DNA of 19,627 nucleotides. It comes from Burkholderiales bacterium (GTDB lineage Bacteria > Pseudomonadota > Gammaproteobacteria > Burkholderiales > Burkholderiaceae_C). How positions within the stretch are numbered: the stretch's first letter is position 1; every line of letters begins with the position of its first letter. The position numbers and the translations under genes are program-made. The notes beneath the pieces were generated by a model. That model saw nothing but the letters and a program-made list of their open reading frames with translations, was not told where the DNA came from and did no database searches. Positions 1-7,635 of this stretch are shown piece after piece. Location: assembly GCA_025352345.1 (NCBI GenBank), contig JANXTP010000326.1, positions 1 to 19,627 of the forward strand, written 5' to 3'.

Positions 1-721
1 GGTTGGCGTCTTTCAGGAACGACCCGCGCATCACGCTGTTGATCATCTTCGCGCCGGTGTCCTTGACACCGCGCCAATGCATGCAGAAATGGTCGGCCTC
101 CATCACGATCGCCAAGCCGTCCGGCTTGACACGGCCTTGCAATTCGTTGGCCAGCATCGTCACCGCTTCTTCCTGGATCTGCGGTCGGCTCATGATCCAC
201 TCGCAGATGCGGGCGTATTTCGACAAGCCGATCAAATTTGAATGCTCGTTCGGCAGGATGCCCATCCAGACCCGGCCCATGATCGGGCACAGGTGGTGCG
301 AACAGGCGCTGCGCACCGTGACAGGGCCGACGATCATCAGCTCGTTCAAGCGTGTGATGTTCGGGAACTCGGTCACGTCGGGCATCGGCGTGTAGCGCCC
401 GCGGAACACCTCGGTCAGGAACATCTTCGCCACCCGCTTGGCGGTGTCGTGGGTGTTGTGGTCGCTGTCGGTGTCGATGACCAACGCCTCCAACACCTGC
501 TGCATCTTGGCCTGCACTTCGACCTTCAGTTCGTCGAGCTCACCCTCCTTGATGAAGGCCGAGATGTTGTCGTTGGCGTGGTAGCGGCAATCGGCACTCA
601 CCAGGCGGTAGCGGATGCGCTGCGACGCGCTCAGCTGCGCCAGCTCGTCATCGTTCTTGAAGATGGTGAGGCATGGATCCAGTGGAGCGCGCGGGGGCAT
701 GGGCGGCGTTTCGGGCTTCAT
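1..721 (-). CDS. folE: GTP cyclohydrolase I, 3' end cut by window
   Basis: Converts GTP to 7,8-dihydroneopterin triphosphate, the first step of folate/pterin synthesis, in the cytoplasm. 240 codons are visible and the C-terminus runs off the left edge without a stop. The zinc site is intact: Cys140 and His143 in SACSHHLCP and Cys213 in HFCMHWRG match the Cys/His/Cys ligands of the family. The GLSKYARI segment (about 165-172) followed by SRPQIQEE, and the final VKDTGAKMINSVMRGSF block, are family hallmarks. ATG at 721 is chosen; an in-frame ATG at 700 is also possible. A weak GGACGG precedes the start. The N-terminal 40 residues are variable. The gene is divergent from rsmB across a 77-bp gap in which I see no convincing promoter. 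Identity is secure; only the extreme C-terminus is missing. Confidence 0.93.
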   Translation of the reverse strand, partial: MKPETPPMPPRAPLDPCLTIFKNDDELAQLSASQRIRYRLVSADCRYHANDNISAFIKEGELDELKVEVQAKMQQVLEALVIDTDSDHNTHDTAKRVAKMFLTEVFRGRYTPMPDVTEFPNITRLNELMIVGPVTVRSACSHHLCPIMGRVWMGILPNEHSNLIGLSKYARICEWIMSRPQIQEEAVTMLANELQGRVKPDGLAIVMEADHFCMHWRGVKDTGAKMINSVMRGSFLKDAN

Positions 722-798
722 CCGTCCGAGCGTAACCCAGCTTCGGCGCCACCCGCGTACGGTGAAGCCACCATGGGCCTGCCCGTAGACTTGTCGCA

Positions 799-2124
799 GT
801 GAATGCCCCTGCCCACGCTGCACCCCCGCTGTCCCGACTGCTGGGCCACACCGCCGATGCGATCGAAGCGGTGCGCGCCGGACGCTCGCTGACCCAGGCA
901 CTGACGCTCTGTCCGACCGAGGTGCGGCCGGGCGTGCAGGCGCTGAGCTTCCATGTGCTGCGGCGCCTCGGGCAAGCCCAGGCCGCCCGCGCCTGGCTGG
1001 CACCGAAAGCGCCGCCGAAATCGATCGACGCGCTGTTGTTGAGCGCGTTGGCGCTGCTGTGGCCCGACGGTGACGCGCCTTACGCCGATCACACGCTGGT
1101 CGATCATGCGGTCACCGCCGCGCGCCAGCGGCTGGCCGCCAGCGCGACCTTCGTCAACGCCGTGCTGCGCCGCTTTGTGCGCGAGCAAGCAGCGGTGCTC
1201 GATGTCGTGCAGCGCACGGTGCCAGGGCGCACCAACCATCCTGACTGGTGGGTCGAACGGCTGCAGGCAGATTGGCCCTCGCAATGGCAGGCCTTGCTGG
1301 CGGCGAACGACCACCGCCCGCCGATGACGTTGCGCGTCAACACCCGGCGCGGCAATGTCGCTGCCTACCTGGCGCGTCTGAGTGAAGCCGGCCTACCGGG
1401 TCGGGCCATTGGGGAACAAGGCGTGGTGCTGGAGGCGCCGTGTGCGGTCAGCCGCCTGCCGGGCTTTGTCGACGGCGATGCGTCGGTGCAGGATGCGTCG
1501 GCACAACTGGCCGCGCCCCTGTTGCTGGCCGGTGCCGCGCTGCCACTGGGCTCGCGGGTGCTCGACGCCTGCGCCGCGCCGGGCGGCAAAACGGCCCACC
1601 TGCTGGAACTCGCCGACCTCGACGTGCTCGCGCTCGACCACGACGCCACCCGACTGACCCGCGTCGACGAGACCCTGCAGCGCCTGCATCTGAGCGCGAC
1701 GACCCAGGTGGGCGATGCCAGCCGCCCCGACAGCTGGTGGGACGGGCGGCCCTTCGACGCCATCCTGCTCGACGCGCCTTGCACCGCCTCGGGCATCGTG
1801 CGCCGCCATCCAGACGTGCGCTGGCTGCGCCGAGCCAGCGACGTACCGACGCTGGCCGCCCTGCAAGCCAAGCTGCTCGACATGCTGTGGCCCTTGCTCA
1901 GGCCCGGAGGCCGGCTGCTGTACTGCACCTGTTCGGTCTTCAAGGCCGAGGGGCAAGCACAGATCGATGCTTTTTTGCAACGCCAGACGGGCGCGCGGCT
2001 GCTCGCCGCGCCCGCATCGCCCGGTCATCTGCTGCCCCTGCCCGACAATGAGTTGGTCGCAGCCGGGCCGGGTCCTGCCAGCACCGGCGACGGCTTCTTC
2101 TACGCGCTGCTCCACAAACCCTGA
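799..2124 (+). CDS. rsmB: 16S rRNA (cytosine967-C5)-methyltransferase RsmB
   Basis: Methylates C5 of cytosine 967 of 16S rRNA using S-adenosylmethionine. 441 aa, close to the usual RsmB length. The first ~140 residues form the NusB-like RNA-binding domain (RRFVREQ around 120). The SAM-binding motif is LDACAAPGGKTAHL (255-268). DAPCTASG carries the conserved Cys328, and YCTCSVFKAEG carries the nucleophile Cys378, so both catalytic cysteines of the RsmB/NOP2 family are present. Translation probably begins at GTG 799, since no ATG lies in frame near the domain start and no strong ribosome binding site is visible. It is the first gene of a four-gene same-strand run; the next gene begins within 8-53 bp, depending on its start. 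The order rsmB, DUF4390, ntrY-like, ntrX-like is, to my knowledge, typical of Burkholderiales. Confidence 0.95.
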   Translation: MNAPAHAAPPLSRLLGHTADAIEAVRAGRSLTQALTLCPTEVRPGVQALSFHVLRRLGQAQAARAWLAPKAPPKSIDALLLSALALLWPDGDAPYADHTLVDHAVTAARQRLAASATFVNAVLRRFVREQAAVLDVVQRTVPGRTNHPDWWVERLQADWPSQWQALLAANDHRPPMTLRVNTRRGNVAAYLARLSEAGLPGRAIGEQGVVLEAPCAVSRLPGFVDGDASVQDASAQLAAPLLLAGAALPLGSRVLDACAAPGGKTAHLLELADLDVLALDHDATRLTRVDETLQRLHLSATTQVGDASRPDSWWDGRPFDAILLDAPCTASGIVRRHPDVRWLRRASDVPTLAALQAKLLDMLWPLLRPGGRLLYCTCSVFKAEGQAQIDAFLQRQTGARLLAAPASPGHLLPLPDNELVAAGPGPASTGDGFFYALLHKP

Positions 2125-2177
2125 GACCCACCGTGTATCGCAACCCGACGGATGGCTGCCCCCACCCACCGGGCGCG

Positions 2178-2747
2178 ATGTTCGCCCGGTGGTGGTCGCC
2201 GTTGTCCGGCTGGTTGGCCGCCGGCCTGCTGTTCGGCGTGGCCAGCTGCTGGGGTTTGCTGGCGCAGGCGCCTGAACTCAGCCACCTGGAGATGACGCGC
2301 AATGAAGAGGGGTTGCTGCTCGACGTCGCGGTGCGTTTCGATCTTCCGCACACCGTCGAAGACGCACTGCACAAAGGCGTGCCGCTGTATTTCGTTGCCG
2401 ATGCCTCGCTGTACCACAACCGCCGTTACTGGCGTGATCGCCGCGTCGCCTCCGCAACGCGGACCTGGCGCCTCTCCTATCAGCCACTGACCCGCAGCTA
2501 CCGGGTCAGCTTCGGCGGGCTGAGCCAGAGCTTCGACAACCTGAACGAGGCGGTGACCACCGTGAGCCGCATCGGCCGATGGAAGCTGGCCGAGCCAGAG
2601 CAAATCAGCGACAGCGAGGCCCTGTATGTGGAGTTCAGCTACAAGCTCGACACCAGCATGCTGCCGCGCGCGATGCAGATCGGCATCGGCGGGCAGCCTG
2701 ACTGGAACCTGTTGATCGAGAAAACCCAACGCGTGAGCGGGCCCTAA
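2178..2747 (+). CDS. DUF4390 family exported protein
   Basis: 189 aa from ATG 2178. An in-frame GTG at 2133 would give 204 aa but adds a Pro-rich stretch before the signal peptide, so I prefer ATG. The N-terminus (MFARWWSPLSGWLAAGLLFG) is a signal peptide or membrane anchor, with probable cleavage near LLAQA. The rest resembles DUF4390: an LLLDVAVRFDLP strand, GVPLYF, a paired-aromatic RYWRDRRVA segment, WRLSYQPLTRSYRVS, then a C-terminal WNL strand. Function is unknown. Its constant position between rsmB and an NtrY-like kinase suggests a periplasmic role linked to that kinase, but this is inference. Only about 20 bp separate its stop from the kinase start, consistent with co-transcription. 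Confidence 0.82.
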   Translation: MFARWWSPLSGWLAAGLLFGVASCWGLLAQAPELSHLEMTRNEEGLLLDVAVRFDLPHTVEDALHKGVPLYFVADASLYHNRRYWRDRRVASATRTWRLSYQPLTRSYRVSFGGLSQSFDNLNEAVTTVSRIGRWKLAEPEQISDSEALYVEFSYKLDTSMLPRAMQIGIGGQPDWNLLIEKTQRVSGP

Positions 2748-2766
2748 GTCCAGTGAAAAGGACTAG

Positions 2767-5136
2767 ATGCCCCGGGCGCCGATGAAGAAATCCACACGCT
2801 GGGCGTTGTTCGTCTCCCTGGTCGCGGCGACTGGTGTCGCCATGGTGCTGGCGTTCCTGCTGTCCATCGCCACCGACAACCGCCTGTTCTACGAAAAGCA
2901 CTTCCAGTGGCTGTTCTGGGTCAACCTGCTGGTGGCCGGCCTGCTGATGCTGGTCATCGGCATTGCCGCGACACGGCTGCTGGTGCGGGTCCAGCGGGGC
3001 AAGTTCGGCAGCCGGCTGCTGCTGAAGCTGGCCGCCATCTTCGCGTTGGTCGGCGTGCTGCCGGGCGTGCTGATCTACACCGTGAGCTACCAGTTCGTCT
3101 CGCGGGGCATCGAGAGCTGGTTCGACGTGAAGGTCGAAGGTGCGCTCAACGCCGGCCTGGCACTCGGCCGCGGCACGCTGGACGCCCAGGTCAACGACCT
3201 GGCCAGCAAGACCCAGCTCGCCGCCGACCGCCTGGGCGAAGGCCGCGGTGAGGTGCAGGCGCTGGCGTTGGAACGGTTGCGCGAAGACCTGTCGGCACAG
3301 AACGTGGCGATCGTCAACGGTGTCGGCCAGGTGTTGCTGTCGGCCGACCGGTCGGCCGAGTTGCTGGGGCCGGATCGGCCCTCGACCTCACTGCTGCGCC
3401 ATGCGCGCGACGGGCGTGCGGTGGCGCAACTCGAAGGACTGGACGACGACAGCTCGGCAGCCGGTGACCCCGGCGACGCGACGCCATCGATCCCGAACAC
3501 CGGACCCGCGCGCATTCGGGCGCTGGCCTACCTGCCCAATACCGGCATCGCGCTGACGCCACAAGAGCACTACCTGATGGTCACGACGCGGCTGCCCGCC
3601 GAGCTGGCCGGCAACGCATTGGCGGTGCAGTCGGCCTACCGTGAATACCAGCAGCGCTCGCTGGCCCGCGAAGGCCTGCGCGAGATGTACATCGGCACGC
3701 TGACGCTGACGCTGATCCTCGCGGTGTTCGGTGCGCTGCTGCTGGCCTTGACGCTGTCGAACCAGATTGCCCGGCCGCTGCTGATGCTGGCCGATGGGGT
3801 GCGGCAGGTCGCGCAAGGCGATCTGGGCGAGAAACCGGTGTTCGACTCGCGCGACGAATTGGGCGGGCTCACACGCTCGTTCGCCGACATGACCGAACAG
3901 CTCTCCGAGGCGCGCGCACTGGTGCAGCGCAGCGTCTCGCAGGTCGAAGGCGCACGGGCCAACTTGCAGACCATCCTCGACAACCTGACCGCCGGCGTGA
4001 TCGTGTTCGATAGCCAAGGGCGCATCGACACGGTGAACCCCGGTGCGACGCGCATCGTGCTGCTGCCGCTGGCGTCGTACCGGGGCCGACGGCTGGCCGA
4101 GGTCCAAGGGCTGGAAGACTTCGCGGCCGCGGTGTGGCAGCGCTTCGAGCGGCACGCTGACAGCCTGGACGCCGGTGAGCGTGATCACTGGCAAGAAGCG
4201 TTTGAGTTGAAGCCCGCACCCGACCGCGATACGCTGACCCTGCTGGTGCGCGGCGCCGCGATGCCCGAGGGCGCGCGGCTGATGGTGTTCGACGACATCA
4301 CCGAGGTGGTGTCGGCCCAGCGGATCGAAGCCTGGGGCGAGGTTGCGCGCCGGCTGGCGCACGAGATCAAGAACCCGCTGACGCCGATCCAGCTGTCGGC
4401 CGAGCGGCTGGAGCACAAGCTCGCGGCCAAGCTCGAAGGCGCGGACCAGGCGATGCTGGTGCGAGCGGTTGGCACCATCGTCAGTCAGGTGCAGGCGATG
4501 AAGACGCTGGTCAACGAATTCCGCGACTACGCCCGGCTGCCCGCCGCCAGATTGAGCCCGCTGGATTTGAACGTGCTGGTCAGCGAGGTGTTGACGCTGT
4601 ACGCCACCGCGCAGGAAGCGGGCACGCTCATCTTCACCGCGGCGCACGATCTGCCGATGATCGTGGGCGACGCGACGCAGCTGCGACAGATCATCCACAA
4701 CCTGGTGCAGAACGCGCTCGATGCGGTGGCCGACCCGGCTCAGGTGCACCTCCAACGGCAGCCTTGCGTGCGGGTGCGGACCGAAGTGGCCCGCACCGAG
4801 CAAGGCGCTGTGCGGGTGGTGCGGCTGCACGTCACCGACAACGGTCCGGGCTTCCCCGACAAGGTGCTCAAGCGCGCCTTCGAGCCCTACGTCACCACCA
4901 AGAGCAAGGGCACCGGCCTGGGCCTGGCCGTGGTCAAGAAGATCGCTGACGAGCACGGCGCGCGGGTGCGGCTGTTCAATCTGGAGAGCCCGGATGGCGA
5001 TGCGGCAGACGAGGGCACTGCAGTGTCGGCGCCAGCGGCGATTCAAGGCGCACAAGTTTCGTTATCATTTTCAAAATTCGCGCCGACAGACGCGCACACT
5101 GCGGCGGCGACCTCCCACGTCGACACCGTGCACTGA
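2767..5136 (+). CDS. NtrY-like membrane sensor histidine kinase
   Basis: 789 aa, NtrY architecture. Three N-terminal membrane segments (about 13-34, 47-70, 84-107) precede a ~200-residue extracytoplasmic region, a fourth segment (about 309-332), HAMP (about 333-385) and PAS (about 395-500). In HisKA the phosphoacceptor is His532 in RLAHEIKNPLTP. The ATPase domain has an N-box Asn649 in HNLVQNALDA, a G1 box DNGPG (691-695) and a G2 box GTGLG (715-719). All catalytic boxes are intact, so it should autophosphorylate and pass phosphate to the regulator encoded 6 bp downstream. The start at ATG 2767 has AAGGA four bases upstream. The sensory loop contains an Asp/Ser/Pro-rich stretch (DDDSSAAGDPGD) that looks disordered. 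The family is linked to nitrogen and redox responses; the signal sensed here cannot be read from sequence. Confidence 0.92.
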   Translation: MPRAPMKKSTRWALFVSLVAATGVAMVLAFLLSIATDNRLFYEKHFQWLFWVNLLVAGLLMLVIGIAATRLLVRVQRGKFGSRLLLKLAAIFALVGVLPGVLIYTVSYQFVSRGIESWFDVKVEGALNAGLALGRGTLDAQVNDLASKTQLAADRLGEGRGEVQALALERLREDLSAQNVAIVNGVGQVLLSADRSAELLGPDRPSTSLLRHARDGRAVAQLEGLDDDSSAAGDPGDATPSIPNTGPARIRALAYLPNTGIALTPQEHYLMVTTRLPAELAGNALAVQSAYREYQQRSLAREGLREMYIGTLTLTLILAVFGALLLALTLSNQIARPLLMLADGVRQVAQGDLGEKPVFDSRDELGGLTRSFADMTEQLSEARALVQRSVSQVEGARANLQTILDNLTAGVIVFDSQGRIDTVNPGATRIVLLPLASYRGRRLAEVQGLEDFAAAVWQRFERHADSLDAGERDHWQEAFELKPAPDRDTLTLLVRGAAMPEGARLMVFDDITEVVSAQRIEAWGEVARRLAHEIKNPLTPIQLSAERLEHKLAAKLEGADQAMLVRAVGTIVSQVQAMKTLVNEFRDYARLPAARLSPLDLNVLVSEVLTLYATAQEAGTLIFTAAHDLPMIVGDATQLRQIIHNLVQNALDAVADPAQVHLQRQPCVRVRTEVARTEQGAVRVVRLHVTDNGPGFPDKVLKRAFEPYVTTKSKGTGLGLAVVKKIADEHGARVRLFNLESPDGDAADEGTAVSAPAAIQGAQVSLSFSKFAPTDAHTAAATSHVDTVH

Positions 5137-5142
5137 GAGTTC

Positions 5143-5826
5143 ATGGCCACCATCCTTGTTGTCGACGACGAGCTCGGTATTCGAGCGCTGTTGTCCGAGA
5201 TCCTGACCGACGAAGGTCATTCCGTTGAACTGGCGGAAAATGCAGCGCAGGCGCGCGCGGCCCGTGACCGGGCTCGCCCGGACCTGGTGCTGCTCGACAT
5301 CTGGATGCCCGACGTCGACGGCGTCACACTGCTCAAGGAATGGAACGCCTGCGCGCTGCTGACGATGCCGGTGATCATGATGAGCGGGCACGGCACCATC
5401 GACACCGCCGTCGAGGCCACCAAGAACGGCGCCATCGCCTTCCTCGAAAAGCCGATCACCCTGCAGAAGTTGCTGCGTGCGGTCGAACAAGGCCTGGTCA
5501 AACCCACGCCGCGCGCGCCGGCAGGCACGGTGATGGCTCGCGGCGATCTGGGCCACGCGCTGACCTCTGCAGGCAGCAATGTGATGGCCCTGCCCGGCGT
5601 GACGATGGCGCACGGCCCGCAGCCCGAGCAGAGCTTCGACCTCGATCGCCCGCTGCGCGAAGCACGCGACGCGTTCGAGAAGAGCTACTTCGAATTCCAC
5701 TTGTCGCAGGAAAATGGCAGCATGACCCGCGTCGCCGAAAAAACCGGCCTCGAACGCACCCACCTGTACCGCAAGCTCAAGCAGCTCGGTGTCGATCTCT
5801 CGCGCGGCAAGCGTGGCAGCCTGTGA
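5143..5826 (+). CDS. NtrX-like response regulator without AAA+ domain (REC plus Fis-type HTH)
   Basis: 227 aa. The receiver domain (1-120) has acidic residues Asp8/Asp9, phosphoacceptor Asp52 in LLDIWMPD, Ser81 in MMSGH and Lys103 in LEKPIT. A ~65-residue linker leads to a Fis-type helix-turn-helix (about 188-217, GSMTRVAEKTGLERTHLYRK). NtrX proteins are normally ~450 aa with a sigma54-activating AAA+ ATPase between these domains. Here it is absent, although the helix that normally follows it (PLREARDAFEKSYFEFHL) is retained. The protein should therefore bind DNA in response to phosphorylation but not remodel sigma54 polymerase. It lies 6 bp after the ntrY-like kinase gene, its evident partner. 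The stop codon overlaps the -35 region of the tRNA-Phe promoter. I believe this short form is common in betaproteobacteria, so it is probably not a recent deletion. Confidence 0.92.
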   Translation: MATILVVDDELGIRALLSEILTDEGHSVELAENAAQARAARDRARPDLVLLDIWMPDVDGVTLLKEWNACALLTMPVIMMSGHGTIDTAVEATKNGAIAFLEKPITLQKLLRAVEQGLVKPTPRAPAGTVMARGDLGHALTSAGSNVMALPGVTMAHGPQPEQSFDLDRPLREARDAFEKSYFEFHLSQENGSMTRVAEKTGLERTHLYRKLKQLGVDLSRGKRGSL

Positions 5827-5850
5827 CGGGCTTCCGCTCGCTGATATAGT
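5823..5850 (+). promoter_or_regulatory. Probable sigma70 promoter of tRNA-Phe
   Basis: A TATAGT -10 hexamer at 5845-5850 has an extended TG one base upstream. GTGACG (4/6 to TTGACA) lies at 5823-5828 with a 16-bp spacer. The tRNA begins 10 bp after the -10 box, as expected for a short leader. The -35 box overlaps the ntrX-like stop codon, so the tRNA can be transcribed separately or by read-through. Assigned by eye. Confidence 0.6.
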
Positions 5851-5859
5851 GGAGAGCTT

Positions 5860-5935
5860 GGCCTGGTAGCTCAGTTGGTAGAGCAGCGGATTGAAAATCC
5901 GCGTGTCGGTGGTTCGATTCCGCCCCAGGCCACCA
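5860..5935 (+). tRNA. tRNA-Phe (GAA anticodon)
   Basis: 76 nt with CCA encoded. The acceptor stem GGCCTGG (5860-5866) pairs perfectly with CCAGGCC (5925-5931), followed by discriminator A and CCA (5933-5935). The D-arm contains AGCTCAGTTGGTAGAGC. The anticodon stem GCGGA/TCCGC encloses loop TTGAAAA with anticodon GAA at 5893-5895. The T-arm contains GGTTCGATTCC. No disruption by the adjacent integrase: the tRNA is complete and the integrase stop codon is only 22 bp beyond its 3' end, the classic arrangement for a tRNA used as an integration site. Confidence 0.97.
5908..5935 (+). other. Candidate attL core (3' end of tRNA-Phe)
   Basis: Tyrosine integrases commonly recombine in the T-arm and 3' end of a tRNA gene and leave it intact; the integrase gene here begins directly beyond this end. 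This is inferred from position only. I looked for a second copy of this stretch to the right as attR and found no convincing one, so the core limits are approximate. Confidence 0.35.
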
Positions 5936-5943
5936 GTCAAATC

Positions 5944-5978
5944 AAGGACTTAGCGATTCATTCGTTAGGTCCTTTTTC
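5944..5978 (+). terminator. Rho-independent terminator downstream of tRNA-Phe
   Basis: A 13-bp stem pairs 5944-5956 (AAGGACTTAGCGA) with 5962-5974 (TCGTTAGGTCCTT), including two G-T wobbles, around a five-base TTCAT loop. A T-rich tail (TTTCTTT) follows on the plus strand. It is well placed to end tRNA-Phe transcription. The integrase stop codon (5958-5960, minus strand) lies in its loop, so the hairpin also encodes the last residues of the integrase. On the minus strand there is no matching T-tract. Confidence 0.8.
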
Positions 5979-6998
5979 TTTGGGCGTAGCGGCAACGTAA
6001 CCGGCAATCGCATCGAGCCTGTTTGCCGCGCCTTGCAATGCTTCAGGCGCGACGTGCGCATAGCGCTCGACCATGGCGCTGGTTTTCCAGCCGCCGAGCC
6101 GTTGCAGCTCGTGCGTGGGCGTCCCGGCCTGGCGATGCCAGGTAGCGAAGGTGTGCCTCAGGTCGTGCCACTTGAAGTTTTCAATTCCAGCTCGTGCCAG
6201 AGCGGCGTTCCACGCCTTGGTGTTGACGTTGGCAACCGGCTTACCCTTGTAGGTGAACACGTAAAGGGGATGCTTTCCGAGCTGCTTGCGAATCGCCGTC
6301 AGTGCCATCTCGTTGAGTGGTACTGAATGGGGATGTCCATTCTTGTGCTGGCTCCCAGGGATCCAGGCGTGGCGCAGATCTAGATCGACGTACTGCCATT
6401 GAAGGCCCTTGACGTTGGCCTGGCGTAGGCCCGACGCGACCGCGAATGTCGCCATGTCGGCCAAGTGCTCCGGTAGCTCGGAGATGCGCCTTTGAAACTC
6501 TGCCCGCGTCAGTGACCGAATGCGGCCCTCGGCCTCCCGGAACAGTTTGAACTTGGGCACCCGCTCGATCCACTCCCATTCGTCGCAGGCCCGCCGCAAG
6601 ATGGCGCGGATCAACGCGAGGTATCGATTCGCGGTGCCTGGACTGGCGATTTTTTCGCGTGCGAACTTGATGTTGTCGATCAATGTCCGGTCGATCTCAT
6701 CAAGGTTCTTGTCGCCCAGATAGCCATCGAGCCAGCGCAGCTTTGCCTTGTCGTCCTCGTGGGTTGCCTTGTGTTTCGACTCGAGGAGCCACCGTAGAAC
6801 AGCCTCCTCCCACGTATGGCGAGGTTTCACGCCAAGTCGGTCTTGCTCCCATCTGGAGGCGGCGAGGCGGTCATGGACCTGCTGCGCTTGGCGCTTGTCG
6901 GTAGTCCCAGTGCTTTGCTGTAGAGGTCTCGATTCGCCAGCGATGGGCGATAGCTTGATCCACCAGAAGGGCGAATCTTTGCGCCTGTAGAGGGGCAT
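5958..6998 (-). CDS. Tyrosine-type site-specific integrase
   Basis: 346 aa, normal length for a phage/island integrase. Residues 60-145 look like the SAM-like core-binding domain. The catalytic domain holds Arg192 (SGLRQANVKGL), Lys219 (SQHKNGHPHSVPL), His278 and Arg281 (WHDLRHTFATW), Trp304 in the usual second-His position (GGWKT) and nucleophile Tyr313 (ERYAHV). All active-site residues are intact, so it could be functional. The start ATG 6998 has GAGGAG six to eleven bases upstream, and the gene overlaps the HTH gene above it by 172 bp in a different frame, implying coupled translation. It reads toward tRNA-Phe and ends 22 bp from it. The region is visibly less GC-rich than its neighbours, suggesting transfer. 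No other element genes are evident. Confidence 0.95.
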   Translation of the reverse strand: MPLYRRKDSPFWWIKLSPIAGESRPLQQSTGTTDKRQAQQVHDRLAASRWEQDRLGVKPRHTWEEAVLRWLLESKHKATHEDDKAKLRWLDGYLGDKNLDEIDRTLIDNIKFAREKIASPGTANRYLALIRAILRRACDEWEWIERVPKFKLFREAEGRIRSLTRAEFQRRISELPEHLADMATFAVASGLRQANVKGLQWQYVDLDLRHAWIPGSQHKNGHPHSVPLNEMALTAIRKQLGKHPLYVFTYKGKPVANVNTKAWNAALARAGIENFKWHDLRHTFATWHRQAGTPTHELQRLGGWKTSAMVERYAHVAPEALQGAANRLDAIAGYVAATPKEKGPNE

Positions 6999-7195
6999 GA
7001 AAAGTTCTCCTCGTCGCCTAAAGCGACGCGAACAGCCGATAGTTTTGTGCGGTGTTCGAGCAGCATCGACTCGACAAAGACCCAGGCGCGGCCAATCTTG
7101 CAGGCGGGTATCGAACGCGTGCGTGCGAGCCTCTGCAGGGTCTTGGGATGAACCTTGAGCAGCTGCGCTGCCTCATTGAGGTCAAGCGTGCTCAT
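6827..7195 (-). CDS. Excisionase-like helix-turn-helix protein overlapping integrase
   Basis: 122 aa from ATG 7195. Residues 3-50 (LDLNEAAQLLKVHPKTL through GRAWVFVESMLLEH) form a MerR/excisionase-like winged HTH of the helix_turn_helix_17 type. The remaining ~70 residues are Ser/Lys-rich and probably disordered (STGAKIRPSGGSS, then LGLPTSAKRSRSM). The last 172 bp are shared out of frame with the first 57 codons of the integrase. Its position immediately upstream of an integrase suggests control of integrase expression or recombination directionality, but this is inferred. I recall similar HTH-integrase pairs in Burkholderiales and Pseudomonas islands, with a similar C-terminal tail. In-frame sequence continues upstream of 7195 but becomes Arg-rich shadow of the neighbouring gene, so 7195 is preferred. 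Confidence 0.75.
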   Translation of the reverse strand: MSTLDLNEAAQLLKVHPKTLQRLARTRSIPACKIGRAWVFVESMLLEHRTKLSAVRVALGDEENFSCPSTGAKIRPSGGSSYRPSLANRDLYSKALGLPTSAKRSRSMTASPPPDGSKTDLA

Positions 7196-7283
7196 AAGGC
7201 GCCGTGCCCTGGCAGCCAGGAGAAAGGGCCAGAAACGCCGCGGATGCCGCCATTCAGGCCTCTCTAGCAAAAGCGCTGTTCGC

Positions 7284-7472
7284 TTACTTGGCCACCGACG
7301 CCGCAGCCGCAGGCGCAGCAACCTTCTTTGCGGTGTGCGCGTGCTTGACCTTGTGCACCGGCTTGGCGGCCGTCGTGGTGGCCGTTGCGGTCGGCGACGG
7401 GGTCGGTGCCTGAGCAAACGACACGGCAGCGAAGGTGGTGAGCACGGCAGCGATGAGCAGGTTCTTCTTCAT
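7284..7472 (-). CDS. Small exported Ala/Lys/His-rich protein
   Basis: 62 aa. MKKNLLIAAVLTTFAAVSFA is a clear signal peptide with cleavage expected after AQA or nearby. The ~40-residue mature part is low complexity: Pro/Thr/Ala first, then basic with His (KPVHKVKHAHTAKK), then an Ala tail. The composition recalls periplasmic acid-shock proteins (Asr-like) but there is no alignment to prove it. Function unknown. A weak purine-rich GAAAG lies upstream of the start. Just past the coding end, on the minus strand, AAGCG/CGCTT around AACAG followed by two more T residues could be a weak terminator overlapping the stop. The gene lies beyond the integrase module and looks like host DNA. The 163 bp upstream (7473-7635) shows only repeated GCATGGGCT words and no clear promoter. 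Confidence 0.7.
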   Translation of the reverse strand: MKKNLLIAAVLTTFAAVSFAQAPTPSPTATATTTAAKPVHKVKHAHTAKKVAAPAAAASVAK

Positions 7473-7635
7473 GATTCAGTCTTTCATTTCAAGCGACGCT
7501 CGCATGGGCTCCGAGCATCTTGAGCACGCCAGCATGGGCTGGTCATGCATCCACAACGTGGGCGTGCGGCTAGGCGCCGACAGGTTGCGATCTGAAAACG
7601 CGCCGCCCGTGTTACGTACGAAATAAAGCGGCCGT

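Noticed and set aside
3388..5055. 555-codon open frame antisense to the NtrY-like kinase
   Set aside because: Composition is Arg/Gln/His-rich without any domain, typical of antisense shadows in high-GC genes. The kinase on the other strand has every catalytic box.
7247..7260. CCGCC-ATT-CAGGCC as a degenerate attR copy of the tRNA-Phe 3' end (CCGCCCCAGGCC)
   Set aside because: Only short GC-rich words match and a three-base insertion is needed. Such similarity is expected by chance in this base composition.
7270..7286. AAGCG/CGCTT hairpin at the end of the small exported protein gene as a terminator
   Set aside because: The stem is only 5 bp and the T-run is four bases including stem positions; too weak to annotate as a separate feature.
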